Of a DNA stretch of 64,000 nucleotides, positions 20,550-28,731 are shown in pieces. The first letter of the stretch is position 1. Each line of letters starts with the position of its first letter. This DNA comes from Acidithiobacillus caldus ATCC 51756 (GTDB lineage: Bacteria > Pseudomonadota > Gammaproteobacteria > Acidithiobacillales > Acidithiobacillaceae), in the NCBI RefSeq assembly GCF_000175575.2, contig NZ_CP005986.1, positions 503,549-567,548 on the forward strand, in the 5' to 3' direction. The notes under the pieces were generated by a model that was not told the DNA's origin, searched no databases, and saw only the letters and a list, made by a program, of their open reading frames with translations. The translations under genes were made by a program, and so were the position numbers.

Positions 20550-22903
20550 GTGAGTTCCTTTGTCTTGCCATGGCGGAGCGTTCTGCCCATCGCGCCGTAT
20601 GCCAAATCCCAGAGGTTTCGCAGTTGCCACCACAGGTTTTTCGATCCCTCGATCACGGCAAGTACGGCAATGTGTGCCAAAGCTCCCAGAATACTCTTTC
20701 CCTGGTGACGGCGGTCCAGGTTTTCCTGCAGTCGAGCGCTGTCGCCAAAGGCGAGATCGACGGCGTAGCGCTCATCTTGAATGTTGGCAAACCGGTATGC
20801 TAGGCCGAGATGCAGGTGTTGCTTGCGGGGTCCCCACTGCCGATTTTCGATCCGTGCCTGGAGCACCTTGCCGTCGGCAAACCGGAGGGTAACGATGGCA
20901 GCTTGGTGAAAAAGGTCCAGGGCCCGCCGGCGCGTTGCTGCGTCCAGCTCCGAAAAGCCAATGTCGACGCCGATACCCAAGCGAGAACCGTCACTGGCAC
21001 GGGCCCGAAAGGGACGACCTTCCACCCACAGCACCAGTTCCTCGTCGAGCCACGCTCGCGGTTCGCTGCGTCGTTGTGGCTTTTCATAGAGGACACCAAG
21101 AGCCGCAAGGAGAAAGAGGAGGTCCAGCGTCGCCCAGATCATGACAAAGGCAATCGCGCCGTGCATGGAGGGACTGGCTTGCCAGCGCCAAACCCCGGCC
21201 ACGAGGCTCGCCGTCGTGATCGCCAGCAAAAGATAAAAGGGCCGGGATAAGGAAGAAATGAAATGGCTGTCCAGACGTTCACCCTTGGGCGTGACCTGGA
21301 AGGAGGGCGAGCGCGGGCGCCTCAAGACCCGGAAGATCCCCTGGGTGACATAGATACTTTGGATGGTCTCGTACACCTGCGAGATGAAAGGCCAACGCAC
21401 CTCGCGATAGTAGAATTGGGTGCTCACCAGGGAGGCCAGATAGTAGGGACCAGCGTAGGCCAGCAGTTGGCCGGCGGTGGTATCGCAGAGGTCGAGTCCG
21501 AAAATGAGATAGGCCGGCGGGGCGAAAAAGAGCAGGAGCCGGGCTACGGCAAAACCCCAGTAGGTCGCAAAATTCGTATACAGGAGCCGCTGCACGAAGT
21601 GCAGATTCTTCTGTAGCCACGGATTTTTCAGGAGAAATATCTGCAGCATGCCCTGACCCCAGCGTACCCGCTGGACGATGAGACCGGAATAGGTCTCGGG
21701 CTGCAGCCCAGAGACCATGGGACGGTTGAGGTAGGCCGTGCGATAGCCAAGACCAATGGCATCGAGGGTGGTTTCGGCATCCTCCGTAATGGTCTGGCCA
21801 GCAATGCCGCCGACCCGGTCCAGAGCTTCTCGCCGCAGCACGGCAGCGGAACCACAGAAGAAGGAAGTCCCCCAGAAGTCTAGGCCAGGCTGCATGACGG
21901 TATAGAACAGCTCGTTTTCGGCGGGGGTCTCCCGAAAGATCTTGAGGTTTCGCTCGACGGGGTCTGGCGTGACAAAGTTGTGGGGTGTCTGGAGCAGAAA
22001 AAGTTTGGGATCGTTCCGGAAGAAAGGTACCGTATTCACCAGGAAGTCGCGTGTGGGAATGTGATCGCAGTCGAGCACCAGAACCAGGGTGCCGCTGGTT
22101 TTGGTCAGGGCATGGTTGAGGTTCCCCGCCTTGGCGTGCTCGTTGCGGGCGCGGGTGAGGTAGCGGGCGCCCAGTTCCGCCGCCATGTCCTGGAGTTCGC
22201 GGGCGCGGCGGTGCGCCGCGGCGGCTTTGACGGGATCCTTGTCCTTGCATTTCTGTTCCGTACCACCGTCGTCCAGGATCCAGACGGTAAAGCGATCTTT
22301 GGGGTAGAGCATCTGCGTTGCCGCCAAGATGGTGGGCCGCAGAACCGAAGGATCCTCGTTGTAGGTGGGTACGAAGACGTCCACCGTCGGCAGGGCGGGG
22401 TCTGCCAGATCGCAGGGCAAGGGCGTCCGCTGCAAGGGTTGCGCGTTGATGAAATGGCCAAAGACAAAGGTAACGAAGCCGTAGATTTCCACGGCAAACA
22501 GAAGCAGTCCAGCGAGGCTGGAAGCTAGACCGTAGCCAAAAGGAAGCGTCTCGGTGGCACGCCAGTAGAAATAACGCAGGGCCAGGGCAAGACTAGTGAA
22601 CACCAGGAAAAGGCGCAGCCAGGGAAGCAGTACCGAATCCTTGGGCAGGCGAAGCCGCCAGAAGTAGCTGAGAGACAGGGCTCCCAGCAGGGCAAAAGCG
22701 ATGGTGGTCTGACCCTCCTCCGAAAGAGGAAGGCTGACGAAGATGGCAAGAGGAAGCAGGCTCAGCAGCCACCAGAAGCCGGAAGGCCAAGCACTTGCCA
22801 AGGTCTGCTGGGCGGACCCCAAATCCCTACCCACCGGCGTCAAGACGACATCGGCTTGCCAAGGTGGGAATCCGTTGCACCTCGTCCCAACGGATACCGG
22901 CAC
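20546..22903 (-). CDS. bcsA: Cellulose synthase catalytic subunit BcsA
   Basis: Membrane GT2 enzyme of 785 residues polymerising UDP-glucose to beta-1,4-glucan. Motifs are DDGG (211-214), DCD (278-280), TED (373-375) and QRVRW (411-415), flanked by several transmembrane helices. A C-terminal PilZ domain carries RRSEPR (611-616, RxxxR) and DGSRLG (638-643, DxSxxG), so c-di-GMP activation is expected. The start is a GTG with only a weak ribosome-binding site; a nearby start cannot be excluded. First gene of the bcsABSZ operon, about 135 bp downstream of a tRNA-Arg on the same strand. Confidence 0.94.
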   Translation of the reverse strand: MPVSVGTRCNGFPPWQADVVLTPVGRDLGSAQQTLASAWPSGFWWLLSLLPLAIFVSLPLSEEGQTTIAFALLGALSLSYFWRLRLPKDSVLLPWLRLFLVFTSLALALRYFYWRATETLPFGYGLASSLAGLLLFAVEIYGFVTFVFGHFINAQPLQRTPLPCDLADPALPTVDVFVPTYNEDPSVLRPTILAATQMLYPKDRFTVWILDDGGTEQKCKDKDPVKAAAAHRRARELQDMAAELGARYLTRARNEHAKAGNLNHALTKTSGTLVLVLDCDHIPTRDFLVNTVPFFRNDPKLFLLQTPHNFVTPDPVERNLKIFRETPAENELFYTVMQPGLDFWGTSFFCGSAAVLRREALDRVGGIAGQTITEDAETTLDAIGLGYRTAYLNRPMVSGLQPETYSGLIVQRVRWGQGMLQIFLLKNPWLQKNLHFVQRLLYTNFATYWGFAVARLLLFFAPPAYLIFGLDLCDTTAGQLLAYAGPYYLASLVSTQFYYREVRWPFISQVYETIQSIYVTQGIFRVLRRPRSPSFQVTPKGERLDSHFISSLSRPFYLLLAITTASLVAGVWRWQASPSMHGAIAFVMIWATLDLLFLLAALGVLYEKPQRRSEPRAWLDEELVLWVEGRPFRARASDGSRLGIGVDIGFSELDAATRRRALDLFHQAAIVTLRFADGKVLQARIENRQWGPRKQHLHLGLAYRFANIQDERYAVDLAFGDSARLQENLDRRHQGKSILGALAHIAVLAVIEGSKNLWWQLRNLWDLAYGAMGRTLRHGKTKELT

Positions 22904-23037
22904 TGCGCCAACCCCATGTCTGCCCGTATCTCAACCATCGCTCCCGTCGGTTATCGCTGATGATGTAATTGGCGGTCCTACCCGCCGGTACGAGGACCCT
23001 GTGCCAGCCGCGCAGAGCACTGGGTGCATCGAGTCAA

Positions 23038-23113
23038 TGGTGCCCCGAACAGGAATCGAACCTGTGACCTACCGCTTAGGAGGCGGTTGCTCTATCCACT
23101 GAGCTACCGAGGC
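23038..23113 (-). tRNA. tRNA-Arg (CCU anticodon)
   Basis: Reverse-strand cloverleaf: starts GCCTCGG, D-arm TAGCTCAGTGGATAGAGC, anticodon stem CCGC/GCGG with CCT anticodon in the loop, T-arm GGTTCGATTCC, ending GCACCA with encoded CCA. Length 76 nt. tRNA-Arg genes are frequent integration sites, but I see no integrase or attachment repeat here. Confidence 0.94.
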
Positions 23114-23166
23114 CTGGGGCAAAGTCTATCCGAATTTTCATGGCCATAGAAAGGGTTTGGGAAGGT

Positions 23167-24174
23167 TTACACCGTCAGCACGGCGAACACCGCGTAAAGT
23201 AGGCCAAAGATCAGAAATTGCCGAGGGCGCAAGGCCTGTCCACGGCCGATGAGCCAGGCAAGATATAGCGCTGCCATCAGGGTCACGGTGACGCTGACGA
23301 TGACCTGGCTCGAAGGACGCCAGTCCGTCAGGGCTATGCCCAAAGCCGGTAGGAGCGATCCCTGAAAGACCATGGCGCCGGTGATGTTGGCAAAAGCCAG
23401 CGTGTCCTTGCCGCGCCGTATCCAGAGGATACTGTTGATTTTCTCCGGGAGCTCCGTGGCCAGTGGGACGATGAGCATGGATAGGACCAGGGCAGAGATC
23501 CCGAGCCAGTGGGATAGATGCTCGACGCCGCGCACGAAGAGTTCCGCACCGAAAACGATAGCCGCCAGACCCACGGCGAGTTGGAGAAGGATGCTGGGCA
23601 GTCGTTCTCCCAGCCTGAGGCGCTGCAGGTAAAGGGGCGCGCCGGCTTCGGTGTCGTGGCCGCAAGCGACGAGGGCAGCGGAGGCACGGACGGTCTGGAG
23701 GACGTAGAGGAAGTAACAGACAACGAGAACCAGGGCGACGCCAAGGCGCAGTAGACTCCAGTGGGCCGGCAGGAACAGCGTTCCGACACCCAGGCCGAAG
23801 CAGAGGATGAACCACGAACTGTCCCGCCGGAGACCGCTTTTTTCGGGCTGCAATGTGCCGCTCCAGCCTCGCTTACCGGCAGCGAACAGGGCCATGAGAA
23901 AGAGTGCGAGGGTGGACAGCATCAGCGGCGCGCCGAGAATCGCCCCGACGCCCACATCGGACCCCAGGGCGACGTTACCGCTGGCCGCACCAGCGAGGAT
24001 GGCAACGACGGGGACCATGGTCTCGGGCAAGGCCGTGCCCACGGCGGCGAAGACGGAGCCCGTGACCCCCTCAGATATGCCCATGCGTTCGCCGAGATGC
24101 TCCAGGGCGTTGGTAAAAAGTTCTGCCCCCACGAGGATGACCAGCAGCGCTGCCAGCAATAATACAAAGTCCAA
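23167..24174 (-). CDS. Sodium/calcium exchanger-family membrane protein (CaCA)
   Basis: Inner-membrane protein of 335 residues with about ten hydrophobic helices arranged as two inverted halves. Each half carries an acidic-residue motif of the CaCA family: GTALPETMVPVVAI in the first and VPLATELPEKINSI in the second. It would exchange Na+ or H+ for Ca2+ or another cation. The CaCA signature glutamates are present, so function is likely. It sits alone between tRNA-Arg and a divergent gene. Confidence 0.82.
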   Translation of the reverse strand: MDFVLLLAALLVILVGAELFTNALEHLGERMGISEGVTGSVFAAVGTALPETMVPVVAILAGAASGNVALGSDVGVGAILGAPLMLSTLALFLMALFAAGKRGWSGTLQPEKSGLRRDSSWFILCFGLGVGTLFLPAHWSLLRLGVALVLVVCYFLYVLQTVRASAALVACGHDTEAGAPLYLQRLRLGERLPSILLQLAVGLAAIVFGAELFVRGVEHLSHWLGISALVLSMLIVPLATELPEKINSILWIRRGKDTLAFANITGAMVFQGSLLPALGIALTDWRPSSQVIVSVTVTLMAALYLAWLIGRGQALRPRQFLIFGLLYAVFAVLTV

Positions 24175-24347
24175 GGAACGCTCCCAAAGCTGTATGTGGT
24201 AAGGATGCTTATGGACGCATCATTGCCGATCCAAGGAAGCAAGGCAATATGCAACGTGCGTGTCGCGATCGTTCCCTTGCGGCGCGCATCGCGGCGTCTG
24301 CCATTTTACGCTATGCTGCACGGAGTGATGGCAAGGCAGGACTGGGC

Positions 24348-24968
24348 ATGCTGGAGCTCTGTAGCTTCTTCGATCGCAAGATTTTCTACCTCGAGGGAGG
24401 TAGCGAGACGCCTGCCGTCTTCTACATTGCAGACCGCGATGCCGGTGGCGTTCTCATCAATGCCCCGCGCCACGATCCGAATTTGCTGGCGCGGTTGGAG
24501 CAGTTGGCGCCCTTAAAGGTGCTCTTTTTGCCGAGTCGCTTTGGTGCGCAGGATGTGGACGCCTGGCGAGCTGCGGGAGCGCGCCTGGTGGCCCAGCCGG
24601 CGGAGGCGCGTAGCCTCGGCATCGAGTTGGACGTGCCCCTCGACAGCAAGCTGCGCCTGACGCGCACCATCGACTTCCTGCCCATGGCCGGGCGCACCGC
24701 CGGGAGTTGCGCTCTGCGCCTGCGCAACAAGCCCGGAGTCGTCTTCTTTGGACCAATCCTCGAAAATGACGAGCCCGATGCCTGGCCCACGCTCGTGCCG
24801 CACGACGACGATCAGTCCTGGGAAAATCGCCTGTTTGGCAGTCTCGGACTGCAGGATATCGCCTTTGAGTACGCCTTCACCGACCGTTTCCAGCCCCATC
24901 GCAGCCCCTTCGGTCCCGGTGCCGATCGGGCCATTGGCGCACGACTGGCACAGCTGCTGGAAGACTAG
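24348..24968 (+). CDS. MBL-fold-like protein lacking metal ligands
   Basis: About 206 residues from the ATG at 24348 (an in-frame upstream start at 24249 would add 33 unlikely residues). The outline follows the metallo-beta-lactamase fold: FYLEGGSETPAVFYI, GGVLINAP, VLFLPSRFGAQDVDAW, then MAGRTAGSCALRL and GVVFFGP. Where the family has HxHxDH there is SRFGAQD, and the later ligand histidines (PGHTxG, FxGD) are also replaced. It is therefore probably non-catalytic or binds something else. It lies ~80 bp upstream of the DEAD-box helicase gene on the same strand. Confidence 0.6.
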   Translation: MLELCSFFDRKIFYLEGGSETPAVFYIADRDAGGVLINAPRHDPNLLARLEQLAPLKVLFLPSRFGAQDVDAWRAAGARLVAQPAEARSLGIELDVPLDSKLRLTRTIDFLPMAGRTAGSCALRLRNKPGVVFFGPILENDEPDAWPTLVPHDDDQSWENRLFGSLGLQDIAFEYAFTDRFQPHRSPFGPGADRAIGARLAQLLED

Positions 24969-25047
24969 TTGCGCGGCCGCGCTGCATTTTTGGGCGTAGA
25001 TCGCGTATAGTGCGGACCGGATTCCTCCCTAGGGACAGGTGTTTTTC

Positions 25048-26886
25048 ATGGGTACCGAGACTGCGCTGAGTTTTTCCGATTTTGCCTTGGCCGAGCCCCT
25101 GCAGCGGGCAGTGCGAGAGATTGGCTACGAGCAACCCTCTCCCATCCAGGCGCAGAGCATTCCGCCGCTCCTGGCTGGGCGCGATGTCATCGGCCTTGCC
25201 CAGACCGGCACCGGCAAGACTGCCGCCTTTGCGCTGCCGCTCCTCAGCCGGGTGGATCTGTCCCTGCGCTTCCCTCAGATTCTGGTGCTGGCCCCCACGC
25301 GCGAGCTGGCCATCCAGGTTGCCGAGGCCATGCAGAGCTACGCCAAGTTTCTGCCCGGTTTTCACGTCCTGCCCATCTACGGCGGTCAGTCCATGGGTCT
25401 GCAGCTCAAGCAGCTGCAGCGCGGAGTGCAGGTGGTCGTGGGCACACCCGGGCGTATTCAGGACCATCTGCGCCGTGAGACTTTGAAGCTCGATCGCCTG
25501 CAGGCGGTGGTTCTCGATGAGGCCGACGAAATGTTGCGCATGGGCTTCATCGACGCCGTGGAGGAGATCCTCAAACACACGCCGACGCAGCGCCAGGTGG
25601 CCCTTTTTTCGGCCACCATGCCCGAGGCCATCCGCCGCATCGCCCGTACCTACCTGCGCGACCCTCTGGAAATCCGCATCAAGAGTACCACCAGCACCGT
25701 GGCAGCCATTCGCCAGCGCTACTGGCTGGTGAGCGGTACCCACAAGCTCGATGCCCTTACCCGTATTCTCGAGGTGGAGGACAGCAACGCCTGGATCATT
25801 TTTGTGCGGACCAAAACCGCCACGGTAGAGCTGGCGGAACGCCTCGAGGCGCGCGGTTATGCCTGCGGTGCCCTCAATGGCGACATGACCCAGGCCATGC
25901 GCGAGCAGACCATCGAGCGGGTCAAATCCGGTAGCCTCGATATCGTCGTCGCCACCGATGTGGCCGCCCGCGGACTGGATGTGGAGCGGATCACCCACGT
26001 CATCAACTACGATATTCCCAACGATACGGAAGCCTACGTCCACCGCATCGGACGCACGGGGCGTGCCGGGCGCAAGGGTGAAGCCATTCTCTTCGTGGCG
26101 CCGCGCGAGCGTTACCTCTTGAAGGCCATCGAAAGGGCCACGGGCCAGCCCATCGAGCCCATGCATCTGCCGAGTCTGGAGGACGTGGCGGATCGGCGCA
26201 CGAGCCAGTTCAAGGAACAACTGACCACCGTCCTGGAAACGGAAGACCTGGATCGCTTCGCGTCCCTGGTGGCGGAATACCAGAGCGAGCAGGAGGTATC
26301 CTTGGAGCGCATTGCCGCCGCCCTCGCTTTTCTGGCCCAGCGCGACAGGCCGCTGGTGCCCGATGCGCCGCCCGCCGTACCGAGTCTCGACAAGGCCCCT
26401 GGCCCGCGTGGTGCGCGTCGCCTGGAAGAGCGCAAGGAAAGGGCACCCAGAGAGCGGGCTGCGGCGGGAGAAAACCGTCCAGACGATACGCCCATGATCC
26501 TCTATCGCCTTGCCGTGGGGGAGAGCCATGGGGCGCAGGTCAAGAACATCGTCGGCGCCATTGCCAATGAATCGGGACTGCCCAGTCGCCTGATCCGCAA
26601 GGTCCAGGTACACGACGATTACAGCACGGTTGAGCTACCGGCGGACTTGGATCGCGGTATTCTGGAGCACTTGCAGAAGGTCTGGGTGGCGGGACGTCCT
26701 CTGCAGATTGCCGTCGTCGGTACGGCGGAGCGGGCACGGACCTCGTCGACCAGGCGCAGCGTTAGCCCAAAGGCCGATGCAAGACCCGTGTTGTCGGTGC
26801 GCAAGAGCACCCCTGAAGATGGCAGGACGGACGGCAGGGAGGTCAAAAAACCTTCGCGGCGCAAGCAGGAGCGGGACAAGCGCTGA
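25048..26886 (+). CDS. deaD: DEAD-box RNA helicase DeaD/CsdA-like
   Basis: ATP-dependent RNA helicase of about 612 residues acting in ribosome assembly and cold adaptation. Motifs are AQTGTGKT (I), PTRELAIQ (Ia), TPGR (Ib), DEAD (as VVLDEADEML, II), SAT (III), VATDVAARGLDVE (V) and HRIGRTGRAGR (VI). A C-terminal DbpA-type RNA-binding domain follows (VKNIVGAIANESGLPSRLI) with a basic tail. I prefer the ATG at 25048, which has AGGGACAGG upstream, over the GTG at 25039. A cold-shock protein gene follows convergently. Confidence 0.94.
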   Translation: MGTETALSFSDFALAEPLQRAVREIGYEQPSPIQAQSIPPLLAGRDVIGLAQTGTGKTAAFALPLLSRVDLSLRFPQILVLAPTRELAIQVAEAMQSYAKFLPGFHVLPIYGGQSMGLQLKQLQRGVQVVVGTPGRIQDHLRRETLKLDRLQAVVLDEADEMLRMGFIDAVEEILKHTPTQRQVALFSATMPEAIRRIARTYLRDPLEIRIKSTTSTVAAIRQRYWLVSGTHKLDALTRILEVEDSNAWIIFVRTKTATVELAERLEARGYACGALNGDMTQAMREQTIERVKSGSLDIVVATDVAARGLDVERITHVINYDIPNDTEAYVHRIGRTGRAGRKGEAILFVAPRERYLLKAIERATGQPIEPMHLPSLEDVADRRTSQFKEQLTTVLETEDLDRFASLVAEYQSEQEVSLERIAAALAFLAQRDRPLVPDAPPAVPSLDKAPGPRGARRLEERKERAPRERAAAGENRPDDTPMILYRLAVGESHGAQVKNIVGAIANESGLPSRLIRKVQVHDDYSTVELPADLDRGILEHLQKVWVAGRPLQIAVVGTAERARTSSTRRSVSPKADARPVLSVRKSTPEDGRTDGREVKKPSRRKQERDKR

Positions 26887-26944
26887 GACCTGGCAAGGGC
26901 GACTGTGATGGCAGGCGGGGAGCGTCGTGTGGCGGGCTAAGGAC

Positions 26945-26979
26945 AAATAAAAACCGGCCAGCCAAAGCACAACCGGTAA
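26945..26979 (-). terminator. Possible terminator downstream of the cold-shock gene
   Basis: On the reverse strand a stem ACCGG/CCGGT, extendable with G-T pairs, is followed by TTTTTATTT. A second, stronger hairpin GGGCGGC-TTGC-like loop-GCCGCCC lies at about 27012-27029 but has no T run. Confidence 0.5.
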
Positions 26980-27045
26980 AGCAACTGCAGTTCCAACTGT
27001 GTTCCCCTGAGGGGGAGGGCGGCAAGCGCCGCCCTGCACGGATTC

Positions 27046-27249
27046 TTAGGCCCGGCGTACCTTCTCAGCCTGCAGACCCTTGGGGCCGCGGGTCACTTCA
27101 AAACTCACCCGCTCACCCTCGGCGAGGGTCTTGAACCCAGTGCCCTCGATGGCGGAGTGATGCACGAAGACATCTTCCTTGCCATCTTCCGGCGTGATGA
27201 ACCCAAACCCCTTGCTGTCATTGAACCACTTCACTGTACCAACCGCCAT
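27046..27249 (-). CDS. Cold-shock domain protein
   Basis: A 67-residue single cold-shock domain: [18 protein letters not shown] with RNP1 (KGFGFI) and RNP2 (VFVHHSAI). It binds single-stranded RNA/DNA. The ATG at 27249 gives exactly the family length; longer frames upstream are untranslated leader. Its stop faces the end of deaD. Confidence 0.95.
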   Translation of the reverse strand: MAVGTVKWFNDSKGFGFITPEDGKEDVFVHHSAIEGTGFKTLAEGERVSFEVTRGPKGLQAEKVRRA

Positions 27250-27582
27250 GTTACACCCCAGATAATCAAAGATGGCCGAACTGGCCATGGACAAGCATGG
27301 CACAGCGAGCCCGGCGAAGCAAGGAAATGTCTGCATTCACCACGCTCCGGCGCAGCGATCCTAGACACCCGCCGCCATCTGCAGTCGTGCGATGCTGCGG
27401 TCCACATCGCGCGTGTACCGTCTACCACTTTTACATCGGGATTGACGCGCGCAACTCAGGATTTTGCCTCCTGGTAGCGGCTTGGCCTATCGCTGCCATC
27501 GGGACGTGAAGGCAAAACCACTATGTGCTGCCTATGCTGCCTGTGCTATCCTCGCGCGAGGATCATAAAGGAGAAATTGCAC
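27250..27582. other. Intergenic region between divergent csp and fapF-like genes
   Basis: About 330 bp without a gene. It must hold the long 5' leader of the cold-shock gene (reverse) and the promoter of the outer-membrane gene (forward). I see no convincing -35/-10 pair. A 16-bp perfect palindrome is annotated separately. Confidence 0.6.
27548..27563. promoter_or_regulatory. 16-bp perfect palindrome before the fapF-like gene
   Basis: ATCCTCGCGCGAGGAT reads the same on both strands and ends four bases before the AAAGGAG ribosome-binding site. It could be an operator or, in RNA, a hairpin masking that site. Function inferred only from symmetry and position. Confidence 0.45.
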
Positions 27583-28650
27583 ATGCTTACGTCTCGCAAG
27601 CAGCAACTGGGAGTGTTGCTGATATCTTCGTCGCTGATGATCTGGACTCAGGCCTACGCCGATGACGGCACAACCCTCAAGGCGCCGCCGGAGTCGGCCA
27701 GCAAGAAGGCCATCCTGCAACAGAATACGGATTTTTTCTATAACAAGATTACCCTGCAATCCAGTGCGTCTTACGCCTATTCCGATTCCAATACCATCAA
27801 CCTCAACGGCTTCCTGGCCCTGGGAGCGATCTTTCTCGGTAATATCAACGTCTCCAAAGTCAAATCGAGTATCTATACCTTTACGGAATCTGCTTATTAT
27901 CCCATCAACAATCGCCTGCAGTTGGTGCTGAACGTTCCCATCGTCTACCGCCAGAGTACCTACGAGATCGGCGGTGTGAACTTTGCCTCGAATACTCAGA
28001 GCGAGGCGACGGTCACCTCGGGTGGTCCCCGCCTGGGCGACGTCAGTTTTGGTGGATATTACCAACTCCTCAACGAGAGCAAGCACTGGCCGAGCCTCAC
28101 CGCGAGCCTGTTGGTCACCGCTCCGAGTGGTGTCAGCCCGTACGGTATCAAGGTCTATCAGCCGGATCCGAACAACACCAATCTGCAGGTACCCACCAAA
28201 CTACCCACGGGTAATGGCGTCTGGACCATCACTCCGGGGCTCTCTTTCGTCTCCACCTCGGACCCGGCCATTTTCTTTGGCAGTATCAACTACTATTACA
28301 ACCTGCAGAAAACCTTTTCCGATATCAGCACACAGCAGGGTGTGGTGCAACCGGGCCAGGTGCGTCTGGGTAACGCCTTTCAGTACAGCCTGGGTGTGGC
28401 CTACGCCCTCAACGACCGTCTGAGTATCAGCACTTCTTTTGCGGATCGTATCCAGGACCAAACCGAAGTGCGTGCGCTGGGAGGAGCTTTCACCCCCATC
28501 GTCGGCAGCGGTGCCAATGTGGCCGTCGCTAATTTTGGTCTCACCTACGCCTTTACCCAGAATACTTCCTTGATCATGAACCTGGGCATTGGACTAACCA
28601 GCAGTGCTCCCAATTTTCAGTTGACGGCGACCATCCCCTATAACCTGTGA
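27583..28650 (+). CDS. Outer-membrane beta-barrel protein, FapF-like transporter candidate
   Basis: About 355 residues. The ATG at 27583 has AAAGGAG ten bases upstream and gives a signal peptide (LGVLLISSSLMIWTQAYA). After a short soluble stretch the protein becomes an amphipathic beta-barrel beginning SSASYAYSDSNTINLNGFLAL and ending TATIPYNL. The LNGFLALGAIFLGNI segment, the NVPIVYR region and the overall plan resemble the transporter family that includes FapF, the pore exporting Fap amyloid subunits. Proximity to fapB/C/D/E-like genes supports this. Alternative: a generic phenol-degradation-meta-type barrel. The gene is on the opposite strand to the rest of the Fap-like set. Confidence 0.6.
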   Translation: MLTSRKQQLGVLLISSSLMIWTQAYADDGTTLKAPPESASKKAILQQNTDFFYNKITLQSSASYAYSDSNTINLNGFLALGAIFLGNINVSKVKSSIYTFTESAYYPINNRLQLVLNVPIVYRQSTYEIGGVNFASNTQSEATVTSGGPRLGDVSFGGYYQLLNESKHWPSLTASLLVTAPSGVSPYGIKVYQPDPNNTNLQVPTKLPTGNGVWTITPGLSFVSTSDPAIFFGSINYYYNLQKTFSDISTQQGVVQPGQVRLGNAFQYSLGVAYALNDRLSISTSFADRIQDQTEVRALGGAFTPIVGSGANVAVANFGLTYAFTQNTSLIMNLGIGLTSSAPNFQLTATIPYNL

Positions 28651-28731
28651 CCCGCCTCGCGCAACGGTGGTGCTCCGAGCGTATGGCGGGGCACCGCCGT
28701 CGCACGCATTCCATCCTGTCGGGGAGCGGGC

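Noticed and set aside
22995-23020. TGGCAC element upstream of bcsA as a sigma-54 promoter
   Set aside because: The -12 half reads CCTC instead of TTGC at the required spacing.
23038-23113. tRNA-Arg as the attachment site of an integrated island
   Set aside because: No integrase nearby and no duplicated tRNA 3' end found in the window.
27478-27500. TTGGCC...TGCC upstream of the fapF-like gene as a sigma-54 promoter
   Set aside because: GG-to-GC spacing is one base short and the -24 box is imperfect.
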